Origin: Pusillibacter faecalis
GTDB lineage: Bacteria > Bacillota > Clostridia > Oscillospirales > Oscillospiraceae
Assembly (NCBI RefSeq): GCF_018408705.1
Contig: NZ_AP023420.1
Coordinates: 310,001 to 374,000 of the forward strand
Direction of reading: 5' to 3'
Length of the DNA: 64,000 nt
Numbering within the stretch: the first letter of the stretch is position 1; each line of letters opens with the position of its first letter. The notes below the pieces were generated by a model. The model had not been told where the DNA came from and searched no databases. It saw only the letters and a program-made list of their open reading frames with translations. Positions 50,851-59,905 of the stretch are shown one piece after another. The position numbers were made by a program, and so were the translations under genes.

Positions 50851-50875
50851 CCTGCCGCGCACCTGCAACCCCAGG

Positions 50876-50904
50876 TTGACAATTTGCCCGCTCTGTGGTA
50901 TGGA
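50876..50904 (+). promoter_or_regulatory. Possible promoter of the XRE membrane regulator
   Basis: TTGACA (50876-50881), 17 bases, TATGGA (50899-50904): a perfect -35 with a weak -10. Confidence 0.5.
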
Positions 50905-50959
50905 ATATCCCACTCTCTTCTGGTAGCATGGGCCTATCCAATTCTCAGGAGGAATGCAC

Positions 50960-51730
50960 ATGACTTTGGGTGATAAGATCTATCAGCTCAGAAAAGAACG
51001 GGGACTCTCCCAGGAGGCCCTGGCAGAGCAGCTGGGCGCCACGCGGCAGGCAGTCAGCAAGTGGGAGACCAATCAGGGCTTTCCGGAGACGGAGAAGCTA
51101 TTGCGCCTGTCCAGTATTTTGGGGGTATCCACGGATTTTCTTTTAAAGGATGAGCAGACGGCCAGATCAGCCGAAGCCGGCTACTATGTGAGCCGGGAGA
51201 TGGCGGCGGGTTTTCTCGCCAACACCCGGCAGGTATGCCGGTATCTTGGCGCTGGCTTTTTCTGCTGGGCCATAACGGGTGTGCCCTATGTCCTGCTGCG
51301 AGATATCCCGGAACTGCGGCTGTTTGGCATGGCTTTTTTCGTGGTGTTAGGCGTTATTCTGGTGGTGCTGGCCATGTTCACGGAGCAGGAGTCCTATCGG
51401 GTTTTGAAGAGGGAGCCATTATTGTTCGACTATGCGTATCTCCGGGAGCTGACAGAGGAATACCGTGTCCGAAAGCGAAAATACACCGTCATCGCTGTGC
51501 CCTCTACCATCTTGTTCGTATTGGGCGTCCTGGCTCTGGCGTACACAGCCCGTGGCGTCGTTCCCTGGAGCGCCCTCCACGTGCTGATCTTTCTCGGATG
51601 GGCAGCGGGCCTTCTGGGGTTTGTCTATGCTCTCGGCATGATGGAGTCGTATGAGCTTCTAGTGCACAATGACCAGTATGCCTCTCGTACGCTGTTCCGG
51701 CTCCGGCGCAGACTCCGGCAAAAGCTATAA
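50960..51730 (+). CDS. XRE-family helix-turn-helix protein with membrane domain
   Basis: The protein has 256 residues: an N-terminal HTH (residues 3-58, YQLRKERGLSQEALAEQLGA, RQAVSKWE, GVSTDFLL) joined to a C-terminal domain with four membrane helices (LGAGFFCWAITGVPYVLL; LFGMAFFVVLGVILVVLAMF; TILFVLGVLALAYTARG; WAAGLLGFVYALGM). This is a common Firmicute architecture for membrane-tethered regulators of unknown signal. ATG 50960 has AGGAGG at 8 bases; ATG 50954 is too close to it. Confidence 0.87.
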   Translation: MTLGDKIYQLRKERGLSQEALAEQLGATRQAVSKWETNQGFPETEKLLRLSSILGVSTDFLLKDEQTARSAEAGYYVSREMAAGFLANTRQVCRYLGAGFFCWAITGVPYVLLRDIPELRLFGMAFFVVLGVILVVLAMFTEQESYRVLKREPLLFDYAYLRELTEEYRVRKRKYTVIAVPSTILFVLGVLALAYTARGVVPWSALHVLIFLGWAAGLLGFVYALGMMESYELLVHNDQYASRTLFRLRRRLRQKL

Positions 51731-51748
51731 CCCTCAGATGTACATGAA

Positions 51749-51790
51749 GGCCCCACGCGGCGCTGCCGCGTGGGGCCGTTGTTCCTTTTT
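51749..51790 (+). terminator. Terminator after the XRE gene
   Basis: GGCCCCACGCGGC - GCT - GCCGCGTGGGGCC, then GTTGTTCCTTTTT. Confidence 0.9.
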
Positions 51791-51824
51791 CGGCCAAAAG
51801 CCAGCTTTTGCTGGTTGTAAAAAC

Positions 51825-52796
51825 TCACCTTTCGGTGAACGCTGTCCGCAGGCGTTCCAGGTTGCCCTCCATCAGGGTGAGGTAGGTGGCGCCGCCATCC
51901 ATTTCCGCCTGGGTGACGTTATGGCAGGTATGGAAGAGGGAAGTCCCGGCTCCGGTGGCTTCAGCAATACTGTCCGCCACCAGGTGATTGGAAAACTCAA
52001 TATACCATACCGTCCCGATCTGCTCTGACTCCACCTTCTCCGTTAAAAAGGCGATGGTGGCCGCCGAGGGCTCAGTCTGCGTGGAGCAACCCGGGAAAGC
52101 CGCATAATACTCCACGCCGTACCGCTCTACAAAGTACCGTAAGGGGAAGCGGTCTCCAAAAACCAGCACCGGCTGGTCAATGCTTGCAAAAAGCTCCTGG
52201 AATTCCAAATCCAGCGCCTCCAGCTCCCCGGCGTAGCTTCCTGCGTTCTCCTGATAGGTCTCGGCGTTAGCTGCATCCAGCTCCACCAGCACATCCGAAA
52301 TGGCCATGGTAATGGAGCTGGCATTGCGGGGTGAGGTCCAGACATGCTCATCCATCTCCATCACCTCTCCCAGGCCATAACCATCACTGTGATCATGGCC
52401 CTCATGGTCGTGGCCTGGAGTCTCCTGCATCCCCTCCACGGTTGTCTCTTCCAGAAGCTCCACGCACTGGGTCATCCGCAGTGTCTCCCCCTGCGGCTCC
52501 ACAGCGGAGAGAATCGTATCCACCCAGGCGTCACTCTCACCGCCAAGGCAGATGAACAGATCGCACTCCTGCACCGCCAGAATGTCCGCGGGTGTTGGCT
52601 CATAGGAGTGGCTCTCCATCCCCGGCGGAAGCAGCAGCGTCACATCCGCCAAGTCCCCAGCTACAGCCCTGGCAAAATCATAGGCTGGAAATACGGTGGT
52701 CACAATTTGCAATTTTGCTCTCTCCGGTTCCTGCATTGGCTGGGCACAGCCGGAGAGCAGCGTCAGTCCCAGCAACAGGGGCAGTATTTTTTTCAC
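51825..52796 (-). CDS. Zinc ABC transporter substrate-binding lipoprotein (ZnuA/AdcA-like)
   Basis: A 323-residue cluster-9 binding protein. The lipoprotein signal ends at LTLLSGCAQP. The first metal His is in GMESHSYEPTPADI, followed by a His-rich acidic loop (PGHDHEGHDHSDGYG), the second His in MDEHVWTSPRNA, then a later His/Asp region. It captures Zn or Mn for an ABC importer. The ATPase and permease genes are not adjacent, so it is an orphan here. GTG start after AGGAGGACCATACT. Confidence 0.92.
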   Translation of the reverse strand: MKKILPLLLGLTLLSGCAQPMQEPERAKLQIVTTVFPAYDFARAVAGDLADVTLLLPPGMESHSYEPTPADILAVQECDLFICLGGESDAWVDTILSAVEPQGETLRMTQCVELLEETTVEGMQETPGHDHEGHDHSDGYGLGEVMEMDEHVWTSPRNASSITMAISDVLVELDAANAETYQENAGSYAGELEALDLEFQELFASIDQPVLVFGDRFPLRYFVERYGVEYYAAFPGCSTQTEPSAATIAFLTEKVESEQIGTVWYIEFSNHLVADSIAEATGAGTSLFHTCHNVTQAEMDGGATYLTLMEGNLERLRTAFTER

Positions 52797-52853
52797 AGTA
52801 TGGTCCTCCTGTCTGTCTTTGCCAGACGCCAGTGTATCATGCTCTGCGGCTTT

Positions 52854-53357
52854 TTACAAGATTGGAAGATCCACAATGCTGATTTTTTGCCGCATAGCGT
52901 ACTCCACTGTATACCGGGTTCCGCCGGCAGAACCGTCAAAGGCGGCGATGAGCAGGGAGGCGTGGTCCACCATATACCGGTCCCTGCGCTGCATGCAGGA
53001 CGGCGTATATCTGGCAGACACCAGCGTTTCATAGTCACACCGCGCCACCAAAGCCTGGTAGCGCGCCCGCTGATCCGGAGGCCAGGCGTTCGCCTGGGTG
53101 GGACATGGGATGGCCGCTTCCACTGTGACGCCTGGAAGCCGCTCCCGCAGCTCCAGTACGCACTCGCAAAAATAGAGGTCACAGCCCTGTGCCATGCCGC
53201 AGAGGAAATGCCGGAACCCTTGCTCGTAAGCGGTCTCCACCGCATCGGCAATACGCTTTTTTAAATGTAGGCACCTGGGATCTTGCTCGTGGCAGCCCCA
53301 GGGCAGCTTGCCGGGGCGGTGCCCGGTAAAACAGCAGGACTCCTGCCTAGCCGGCAT
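52854..53357 (-). CDS. SLOG-domain protein (YpsA/DUF1273-like)
   Basis: The 167-residue Rossmann-like protein has SCCFTGHRPGKLPWGC near the start, FRHFLCGMAQGCDLYFCECV, AAIPCPTQANAW, then YMVDHASLLIAAFDGSAGGT and YTVEYAMRQKISIVDLPI. These are the SLOG nucleotide-ligand-binding blocks. YpsA affects cell division in Bacillus, but the role here is unknown. ATG 53357 after GGAGGGATGACGG. Single gene. Confidence 0.87.
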   Translation of the reverse strand: MPARQESCCFTGHRPGKLPWGCHEQDPRCLHLKKRIADAVETAYEQGFRHFLCGMAQGCDLYFCECVLELRERLPGVTVEAAIPCPTQANAWPPDQRARYQALVARCDYETLVSARYTPSCMQRRDRYMVDHASLLIAAFDGSAGGTRYTVEYAMRQKISIVDLPIL

Positions 53358-53431
53358 CCGTCATCCCTCCTTCCCCTTGACAGTATAGAACATCCGTTCG
53401 TATTTGTAAAGAAAATTTCTAAAATTCGGGC

Positions 53432-53460
53432 TTGCATTTTATGTTTGGCCGTCGTATACT
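53432..53460 (+). promoter_or_regulatory. ribU promoter
   Basis: TTGCAT (53432-53437), 17 bases, TATACT (53455-53460). Confidence 0.8.
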
Positions 53461-53485
53461 ACAACCAGAAAACAACTGAATCTTT

Positions 53486-53604
53486 GTCTTCAGGGCGGGG
53501 TGCAAGTCCCCACTGGCGGTAAAGTCCGCGACCGGCTGATGGGTTATCAGCCGCTGACCTGGTGAAACTCCGGGACCAACAGTATAGTCTGGATGGAAGA
53601 AGAT
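53486..53604 (+). promoter_or_regulatory. FMN riboswitch (RFN element)
   Basis: The conserved RFN core is clear: CTTCAGGGCGGGGTGCAAGT, then CCCCACTGGCGGTAAAGTCC, GCGACCGGCTGATGGG (with variable hairpin), TGACCTGGTGAAACTCCGGG and ACCAACAGTATAGTCTGGAT followed by GGAAGAAGATG. It binds FMN in the nascent RNA and turns down ribU when flavin is plentiful. Confidence 0.96.
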
Positions 53605-53619
53605 GATTGCGGCAAAGCC

Positions 53620-53650
53620 GCGCGTTTTGATACGCGCTCCTTTGTTGTTT
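53620..53650 (+). terminator. Riboswitch expression-platform terminator
   Basis: GCGCGT - TTTGAT - ACGCGC followed by TCCTTTGTTGTTT, directly after the FMN aptamer. Confidence 0.75.
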
Positions 53651-53712
53651 GTTCACCTTGGAGAAGCCAAAGCATCCAGGGTGTTTTCAAATAACAAAAG
53701 GAGTGTATTTTT

Positions 53713-54414
53713 ATGTCTGAACCCAACACCAATGCCATCCCCTCCGTCCGTCAGCGCACCCAGGTCAAGACTCTCACCTCTTTGGCCATGCTGACAGCCA
53801 TCGCCTATGTGATGATGTACCTCAGCAAGCTGCTGCCTCAGGTCTCCGGTTTTCTGCAGCTGGATGTCAAGGATACCGTCATCTGTATTGGCGGCTTTGT
53901 GTTCGGGCCTCTGGCCGCCGCCATCATCTCCATTGTGGTGGCTGTGGTAGAAATGTTTACCGTCAGTGATACCGGTCCGATCGGCTGCATCATGAATGTG
54001 CTGGCCACCGTCTCCTTCTGCTGCACTGCTTCCTTTGTGTACAAGAAAATGCATACCAAGCGGGGCGCCGTCGTCGGTCTGAGCTTGGCCGTGGTCGTCC
54101 TCACCGCCGTGATGGTGCTGTGGAATTATTTGATTACGCCGTTGTACATGACTGGCTTCTCCCGCTCGGATATCGCCGATATGCTGGTCCCCATCTTCCT
54201 CCCCTTTAATCTGGTCAAGGGCGGATTGAACATGGCTTTGATCCTAGTCCTCTATAAACCTGTTGTCACCGCTCTGCGGAAGGCACATTTGGTACCGGAG
54301 TCCCAGACAATTCCGCAGGGCGGAAGCAAGGTGAATGCGGGCTTTGTTCTATTTTCTCTGGCTCTTCTGGCTACTTTTGTGACTCTGGCCCTGGTGCTGA
54401 TGGGCATTCTTTAA
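53713..54414 (+). CDS. ribU: Riboflavin ECF transporter substrate-binding protein RibU
   Basis: A 233-residue ECF S-component with six membrane helices (TLTSLAMLTAIAYVMMYLSK; DTVICIGGFVFGPLAAAIIS; NVLATVSFCCTASFVYKKM). The LKDTVI-like LQLDVKDTVI block is typical of RibU. It binds riboflavin and works with the shared EcfAAT module encoded elsewhere. The FMN riboswitch upstream confirms the substrate. RBS AAAAGGAGTGTATTTTT. Confidence 0.94.
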   Translation: MSEPNTNAIPSVRQRTQVKTLTSLAMLTAIAYVMMYLSKLLPQVSGFLQLDVKDTVICIGGFVFGPLAAAIISIVVAVVEMFTVSDTGPIGCIMNVLATVSFCCTASFVYKKMHTKRGAVVGLSLAVVVLTAVMVLWNYLITPLYMTGFSRSDIADMLVPIFLPFNLVKGGLNMALILVLYKPVVTALRKAHLVPESQTIPQGGSKVNAGFVLFSLALLATFVTLALVLMGIL

Positions 54415-54420
54415 ACTTAT

Positions 54421-54457
54421 CAAAGAAGCGGGGACGCGTGGCGTCCCCGCTTCTTTG
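54421..54457. terminator. Perfect 16-bp hairpin terminator after ribU
   Basis: CAAAGAAGCGGGGACG - CGTGG - CGTCCCCGCTTCTTTG. It serves ribU and, on the other strand, possibly the GNAT gene. Confidence 0.85.
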
Positions 54458-54539
54458 ATGAACGGCTTTCAGCCGGCATTCCTTTGGAAGTTAAGCAGCA
54501 CGAACCAATCAGCGGCCTGCTATGCAATACAAAATGCTG

Positions 54540-55148
54540 TCAGACGGTTTTGCTGTAGAGGAAGCAGGTCAGCGGAATCTTTTTATGGCCCAGATCTATG
54601 AGAATCTCTCGTTCTTCTGATTTTTCAAAGCCTCTTCGCTCATAGAATTGATATGTGCAGGCGTTGTCTGTGTAAAGATAAATCTGTTTGCCATGCACCT
54701 CCGCTTCCAGTGCCGACAACAGCGCACTCCCCACACCCTTCATCTTACATGCAGGATCAGCGGCTAAAAAAACAATCTCTCCATCCGGATGATGGTTTTT
54801 GCAAAAGGCGGAAAGCATCTCCCGGTTGGCATGATCATACGCACCAACGCCATTTCCCGCAGCAATCCACTGTAGGATCTCAAAGCTCTTCACCAAAATG
54901 GAGCGCCAGATACTGCGGTACCGCTTCGTCTCTCCCTTCATATCCGCAAGCAGCACACCGGCAAACTCCCCATCTACATACGCACTATAAGCTCTTGTTG
55001 CGCGGTTCAGCTCCATGTACCAAACATATTTGCTGTAAAGGGCAAGCGCCCACGTCTGATCCAAATACCAATTCAGGTGCATGCCTTCCACAGCAAAGCT
55101 CTGTGCCTTCTGATAATCCCGTCTTTGGATTTGCTTAATTTCTATCAT
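54540..55148 (-). CDS. GNAT family N-acetyltransferase
   Basis: The protein has 202 residues with GNAT motif A/B in IVFLAADPACKMKGVGSALL and SALEAEVHGKQIYLYTDNAC, ending TYQFYERRGFEKSEER. It transfers acetyl from acetyl-CoA to an unknown amine. ATG 55148 after AAGGGGGCCC. It is transcribed divergently from dinB. Confidence 0.88.
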   Translation of the reverse strand: MIEIKQIQRRDYQKAQSFAVEGMHLNWYLDQTWALALYSKYVWYMELNRATRAYSAYVDGEFAGVLLADMKGETKRYRSIWRSILVKSFEILQWIAAGNGVGAYDHANREMLSAFCKNHHPDGEIVFLAADPACKMKGVGSALLSALEAEVHGKQIYLYTDNACTYQFYERRGFEKSEEREILIDLGHKKIPLTCFLYSKTV

Positions 55149-55325
55149 GGGCCCCCTTGCCTCCTATATGCTGACGGTGCCCTTCTATCATGCCACATCG
55201 CCAGGGCCTTTTCAAGTAGGGTTATGGATCTGATGTACGCTGAAAGATGCCTTTGTTTTCCGACTCTTTTCAAGCTGGACGGAGTGTGGTACACTGATAT
55301 ACATATACAAAAGGGAGGTGGTTCT

Positions 55326-56534
55326 CTGGACCCGGTCATTCTACACTGTGATTTGAACGGCTTTTATGCCTCTGTAGAGCTGCTCTCCCATCCGGACCTG
55401 CGGGATGTCCCTATGGCCGTCTCCGGCGATCCCTCCTCCCGCCATGGGATTATCCTGGCTAAAAACGAGCCAGCAAAGCGGTTTGGCGTGCAGACGGCCG
55501 AAACCATCTGGCAGGCAAAAAAGAAGTGTCCCGACCTTGTCCTGCTGCCACCCCACCATGGACTGTATCGGGAATACTCTCAAAAGGTCAACGCCATCTA
55601 TGATGAGTATACCGATTTAGTGGAGCCCTTTGGCATTGACGAAAGCTGGCTGGATATGACCCATACCCTGCACCTCTTTGGCGGAGATGCCAAAGCTTTT
55701 GCGGACTCCCTGCGTGCACGTGTCCGGCGGGAACTGGGGCTGACACTCTCCGTAGGCATTAGCTTCAACAAGGTCTTTGCCAAACTTGGAAGCGATTACC
55801 GCAAGCCTGACGCCACCACTGTGATCTCCCGTGAAAATTGGCAGCAGCTCGTATGGCCGCTGCCGGTGGGAGACCTTTTGTACGTGGGCGGCGTCGCCAA
55901 AAAGCTTCTCAAACCGTATGGCGTGGAGACCATCGGCCAGCTGGCTGCCTGCCGCCCGGATACGCTGGAGACGCTTCTTGGCAAAATGGGCCTGCAGCTC
56001 CATGCCTACGCCAATGGCCTGGACCGCTCTCCCGTTCGCTCCCGCTTCGATGCCGAGCCGGCCAAGTCTGTCGGCAACGGCACCACATTTTCTCAAAATC
56101 TGACGACACGGATTCAGGTGCAGGCAGGCATTGCCGTGCTGGCTGATTCCGTGGCCACACGCCTGCGGCGCCATGGGTTGTATGCCGGCGGACTGCAGGT
56201 GACTGTCCGAGACCCCCAGTTTCATGACCGCTCCCGCCAATGTCAGCTGTCCTCTCCCACCCATCTTATCCGGGATTTGACCGGAACTGCCATGGAACTG
56301 GTGGATCAGCTCTGGAGTCCCCCCGCCCCTATTCGGGCAATCACCGTCACTGCTCTCCACCTGATTCCCGAGGGAGAGGCCTATGAACAGACAGATCTCT
56401 TCGCTGCTGCCCCGAAACGGGAAAAGCAGGAGAAACTGGAGGGTGCTATGGAACACATCCGAAAAAAATATGGCGGCGGCGCTATTGTCTTTGGCGCTGC
56501 GCAGCCGGAAAAAGAGGAGGACCCTTTTCCATGA
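55326..56534 (+). CDS. dinB: DNA polymerase IV (Y family), likely CTG start
   Basis: This 402-residue translesion polymerase has catalytic acids in ILHCDLNGFYASVELL and GIDESWLDMT, a thumb with two helix-hairpin-helix-like segments (VGDLLYVGGVAKKLLKPYGV) and a little-finger domain with GNGTTFSQN. The frame has no ATG, GTG or TTG at the right place: GGGAGGTGGTTCT is followed by CTG 55326, giving LDPVILHCDL, the expected N-terminus. A GTG 45 bases upstream (55281) is in the apparent promoter. It overlaps the cyclo-ligase gene by 4 bases. Confidence 0.9.
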   Translation: MDPVILHCDLNGFYASVELLSHPDLRDVPMAVSGDPSSRHGIILAKNEPAKRFGVQTAETIWQAKKKCPDLVLLPPHHGLYREYSQKVNAIYDEYTDLVEPFGIDESWLDMTHTLHLFGGDAKAFADSLRARVRRELGLTLSVGISFNKVFAKLGSDYRKPDATTVISRENWQQLVWPLPVGDLLYVGGVAKKLLKPYGVETIGQLAACRPDTLETLLGKMGLQLHAYANGLDRSPVRSRFDAEPAKSVGNGTTFSQNLTTRIQVQAGIAVLADSVATRLRRHGLYAGGLQVTVRDPQFHDRSRQCQLSSPTHLIRDLTGTAMELVDQLWSPPAPIRAITVTALHLIPEGEAYEQTDLFAAAPKREKQEKLEGAMEHIRKKYGGGAIVFGAAQPEKEEDPFP

Positions 56535-57118
56535 CAAAATCTGAGGAAAAAAAGCAGATGCGACGCATGATCCGCGCGCTGGAGCGGGAGCTGCCCGCTG
56601 CCTATAAGGCGCAAAGCAGCGCCGGCATTGCAAGACACCTGTTAGCTATGCCGGAATACCAGGCTGCGGTGACGGTATTTTGCTTTGTAGGCACGGATCG
56701 GGAGATCGACACCACGGCCGTCTTGAAAGACGCCCTCTCCAGCAGAAAACGGCTGTGCGTCCCCCTGTGTGTGGGAGACGGCCTGATGGAGCTGCGGCAA
56801 ATCACCGCATTGGATCAGCTGGTTCCTGGGGCCTATGGCATCCTAGAGCCTTCCGCCGACGCACCCCTGGTGGACGCAGATGCAGTGGATTTCGCGGTGC
56901 TGCCGTGTCTGAGCTGCAGCCACGGTGGGCATCGCCTGGGACAAGGCGGCGGTTTTTACGATCGCTTTCTCGCCCGCTACCGCGGCGGCGCTGTATTGGT
57001 ATGCCGGGAGAAGCTGATCCGGGAGGATATCCCTTTGGAGCCTCATGACTGTCCTGTGCCTTGGGTTTTAACAGAGCGTGGGTTGTGGGAGGATGGAATT
57101 CCCGCCCGGCTGGGATAA
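56531..57118 (+). CDS. 5-formyltetrahydrofolate cyclo-ligase
   Basis: The 195-residue enzyme converts 5-formyl-THF to 5,10-methenyl-THF using ATP. It has KKQMRRMIRALERELPAAYK at the start, VFCFVGTDREIDTT, and the C-terminal phosphate loop HRLGQGGGFYDRFLARYRGG. The ATG overlaps the dinB stop. The folate enzyme glyA follows after its own promoter, so one-carbon genes cluster here. Confidence 0.93.
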   Translation: MTKSEEKKQMRRMIRALERELPAAYKAQSSAGIARHLLAMPEYQAAVTVFCFVGTDREIDTTAVLKDALSSRKRLCVPLCVGDGLMELRQITALDQLVPGAYGILEPSADAPLVDADAVDFAVLPCLSCSHGGHRLGQGGGFYDRFLARYRGGAVLVCREKLIREDIPLEPHDCPVPWVLTERGLWEDGIPARLG

Positions 57119-57171
57119 GAACGCCTCTTGATTTGCGCAAATTTCTATGCAAGTTTCCAGCGCGGCGCGTC

Positions 57172-57200
57172 TTGTAAAATGTCGAAATTTCAGGTATAAT
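57172..57200 (+). promoter_or_regulatory. glyA promoter
   Basis: TTGTAA (57172-57177), 17 bases, TATAAT (57195-57200). The leader is about 30 nt, too short for a riboswitch. Confidence 0.85.
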
Positions 57201-57236
57201 GAAGCGCATATTCTCTTTACCAAGGAGGGCATTTCA

Positions 57237-58484
57237 ATGCTCCAGCAATCCATGGATTTCCTTTCTCAGTATGACCCCGAGGTTGGTGCCTCTATCCGGG
57301 AAGAGTTTACCCGGGAATGCCGCAACATTGAACTCATTGCCTCGGAGAATCTGGTCAGCGAGGCCGTAATGTTAGCCATGGGCACCTGCCTGACCAACAA
57401 ATATGCCGAGGGCTACCCCGGTAAGCGCTATTATGGCGGCTGTTATGCTGTGGATGTCACGGAAGAAATCGCCCGCCAGCGGGCCTGCCAGCTCTTTGGC
57501 TGCCGGTATGCCAATGTCCAGCCTCACTCCGGTGCCAATGCCAATCTGGCCGCTTTTGTAGCCCTGATCCAGCCCGGCGACACGGTGTTGAGCATGAACC
57601 TAGCCCATGGCGGGCATCTCAGCCATGGCAGCCCGGTGAATATCTCTGGCAAGTACTTCCACATTGTGCCCTATGGGGTAGAGGATGATACCGAGGTCAT
57701 CAACTACGACAGGGTCATGGAACTGGCCAAAGCCTGCCGCCCCAAGCTGATCCTGGCCGGTGCCAGCGCCTATCCCCGGGCCATTGACTTTGCGAAATTC
57801 CGCGAGATTGCAGATGCTGTCGGCGCTTATCTAATGGTGGATATGGCCCACATCGCAGGTCTGGTAGCGGCTGGGGTCCATGCCTCCCCCATTCCCTATG
57901 CCGACGTTGTGACCACCACTACCCACAAGACTCTGCGCGGCCCCCGGGGTGGTCTGATTCTCTGTAACGATGAGGAGATTTACAAGAAGATTAACTCCGC
58001 TGTGTTCCCCGGCACACAGGGCGGTCCCTTGGAGCACATCATCGCCGCCAAAGCCGTGTGCTTTGGCGAGGCATTAAAGCCAGAGTTCAAAGCGTATGGG
58101 CAGCAGGTGGTGAAAAATGCAAAGGTTCTCTCTCAAGAGCTGACCAAGCAGGGTTTCCGCCTGGTCTCTGGCGGCACGGATAACCATCTGATGCTGGTGG
58201 ACGTCCGGAATTTCAAAATCACCGGTAAGGAATTTGAGCGCCGCCTGGATGAGGTACAGATCACCGTTAATAAAAACGCCATTCCCAATGACCCGGAAAA
58301 GCCCTTTGTCACCAGCGGCATCCGAGTGGGCACCCCTGCCGTCACCTCCCGCGGCTTCAAGGAGCCGGAGATGGTGCAAATCGCCAAGCTGCTGGGCATG
58401 GCGGCCCAGGATTTCGCCTCCAACGCCGATCAGATCCGGTCTGAGGTGAACGCTCTGTGCGGCCGGTTCCCGATCTATACCTGA
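57237..58484 (+). CDS. glyA: Serine hydroxymethyltransferase
   Basis: A 415-residue PLP enzyme converting serine and THF to glycine and methylene-THF. Signatures: [35 protein letters not shown], and PLP-Lys231 in [20 protein letters not shown] 57237 follows CAAGGAGGGCATTTCA. Full length. Confidence 0.97.
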   Translation: MLQQSMDFLSQYDPEVGASIREEFTRECRNIELIASENLVSEAVMLAMGTCLTNKYAEGYPGKRYYGGCYAVDVTEEIARQRACQLFGCRYANVQPHSGANANLAAFVALIQPGDTVLSMNLAHGGHLSHGSPVNISGKYFHIVPYGVEDDTEVINYDRVMELAKACRPKLILAGASAYPRAIDFAKFREIADAVGAYLMVDMAHIAGLVAAGVHASPIPYADVVTTTTHKTLRGPRGGLILCNDEEIYKKINSAVFPGTQGGPLEHIIAAKAVCFGEALKPEFKAYGQQVVKNAKVLSQELTKQGFRLVSGGTDNHLMLVDVRNFKITGKEFERRLDEVQITVNKNAIPNDPEKPFVTSGIRVGTPAVTSRGFKEPEMVQIAKLLGMAAQDFASNADQIRSEVNALCGRFPIYT

Positions 58485-58529
58485 TGCGTCAGAGCATAGC
58501 AGGAAAACCGCTCTACGCTTTTCAGTCAT

Positions 58530-58579
58530 ATCAACACGCCTGGTGGGCTGCGGCGCTGCAGTCCACCAGGCGTGTTGAT
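58530..58579. terminator. Perfect 17-bp hairpin after glyA, no T-tract
   Basis: ATCAACACGCCTGGTGG and CCACCAGGCGTGTTGAT flank a GC-rich loop (58547-58562). It lies 46 bases past glyA. Neither side has a T-run, so termination would have to be assisted. Confidence 0.6.
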
Positions 58580-58819
58580 GATAGATCTGTCCGGCGAAGA
58601 CTCCGCTCATCGCCCCTGTTAAGGTTGCTCAACAGGTAACATGACAGAGCTCTTCGTCGATAAAACAATCAGATTTCCGCTACTTTCGTTTTTTCTCTGT
58701 ATAAACAACGCGTCTTGATTCCCTGGGTTTTACCATCCAAGAAACCAGAAGTATCGAGTATTTTCTAAAGGACTCATCTGCTGCGGTCCCTGCCGAGGTT
58801 GGATGTCACTGCTCCGCAC
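58580..58819. other. Intergenic stretch with no supported feature
   Basis: No reading frame with a ribosome site, no promoter of good quality and no strong repeat were found. The base composition is more AT-rich than the flanking genes. Confidence 0.6.
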
Positions 58820-59584
58820 TCAAACTGTCATACCCTTGCCATTCTTCCGCTCCAGCAGCAACCGGTCCGCAATCATGGCAATAAATTCGCTGTTGGTGGG
58901 CTTTCCCTTGGCATTGGAAACCGTATAACCGAAATATTTCTGTAGGGTCTCTAAATCGCCACGGTCCCAAGCCACCTCAATGGCGTGGCGGATCGCCCGC
59001 TCCACGCGTGAGGGCGTGGTTCCAAAACGTTTGGCTACAGCCGGATACAGCACCTTCGTCACCGCATTGATCACTTCAATATCATTGACCGCAATGATAA
59101 TCGCCTCTCTGAGATACTGATAGCCTTTAATGTGCGCCGGCACGCCAATCTCATGAATGATGGTTGTCACTTGGTTTTTCAGCGCTGCGGCAGCCTCTTC
59201 CGGGGCGGCTGGAGCACCGAATACAAGACGGACCCGGTCCAGCAAGGCCTCTGGTTCACAGGGCTTCGGCAGAAAATAGGCCGCGCCCAGGCCCATGACC
59301 TCTGCCACCACCTGATCCGTGCAAAATGCAGAGAGGACGACTGCCCGGGTTCTCCCGCTCTGTTCCCGAAGCTGCCGCAAAATTCCAACGCCGTCGATTC
59401 CCGGCAAAACTAAATCAATCATTGCCAAATCCGGCTGCAGCTGGTTGATCAGCCGTAACGCCTCTGTTCCGTCCCCCGTGTCCCCCACCACCGTAAACTC
59501 CTCTGATTTCTCAATGTTTTCCCTCAGCATGGAGCGGAACTCTTCATTGGCATCTGCCAGCAAAATGGTTCTTTTGTTATCCAT
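58820..59584 (-). CDS. spo0A: Sporulation master regulator Spo0A
   Basis: The 254-residue response regulator has a receiver domain (1-125) with phospho-Asp57 in [13 protein letters not shown]. The C-terminal DNA-binding domain (about 140-254) has [40 protein letters not shown] and [12 protein letters not shown], the Spo0A signature helix. It starts sporulation when phosphorylated. The upstream region carries Spo0A boxes, suggesting self-control. Confidence 0.97.
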   Translation of the reverse strand: MDNKRTILLADANEEFRSMLRENIEKSEEFTVVGDTGDGTEALRLINQLQPDLAMIDLVLPGIDGVGILRQLREQSGRTRAVVLSAFCTDQVVAEVMGLGAAYFLPKPCEPEALLDRVRLVFGAPAAPEEAAAALKNQVTTIIHEIGVPAHIKGYQYLREAIIIAVNDIEVINAVTKVLYPAVAKRFGTTPSRVERAIRHAIEVAWDRGDLETLQKYFGYTVSNAKGKPTNSEFIAMIADRLLLERKNGKGMTV

Positions 59585-59712
59585 GATTCCCTCGTCCTTT
59601 ATACAGATTTCCGATTTGCGACGGATTCATAACGCATCAAATCGACTTTTCTATAAATTAGCATAAATTTACAGGATTTTCAAGCTGTAACTGTAAATTA
59701 ATTCCAGAATTA

Positions 59713-59731
59713 TTCGACATCTTTTTCGAGA
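59713..59731 (-). promoter_or_regulatory. Spo0A boxes upstream of spo0A
   Basis: TGTCGAA (59713-59719, read on the minus strand) is a perfect 0A box; TCTCGAA (59725-59731) is a 6/7 match 12 bases away. They lie about 130-147 bases ahead of the spo0A start. Confidence 0.65.
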
Positions 59732-59836
59732 CTCTTAACATAATCCCTTTTTTATGAAGGTGAGAACAGCTTAATATGTAATTTTTTGCGGATGCTATCC
59801 ACAATTCCGGCGCAGAGATGCGGCGGGTCGAAAGAG

Positions 59837-59874
59837 AGCCAGAGATTCGGCATGTGAAGACCGAACCTCTGGCT
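59837..59874 (-). terminator. gdhA terminator
   Basis: AGCCAGAG..TTCGG pairs with CCGAA..CTCTGGCT around a 10-base loop; on the minus strand CTCTCTTTCG follows, 32 bases after the gdhA stop. Confidence 0.75.
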
Positions 59875-59905
59875 GTTCTTACAAATTATGGAGAGTCACT
59901 GGCGC

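Noticed and set aside
57147..57236. Riboswitch (glycine or THF) in front of glyA
   Set aside because: The promoter at 57172-57200 leaves only about 30 nt of leader.
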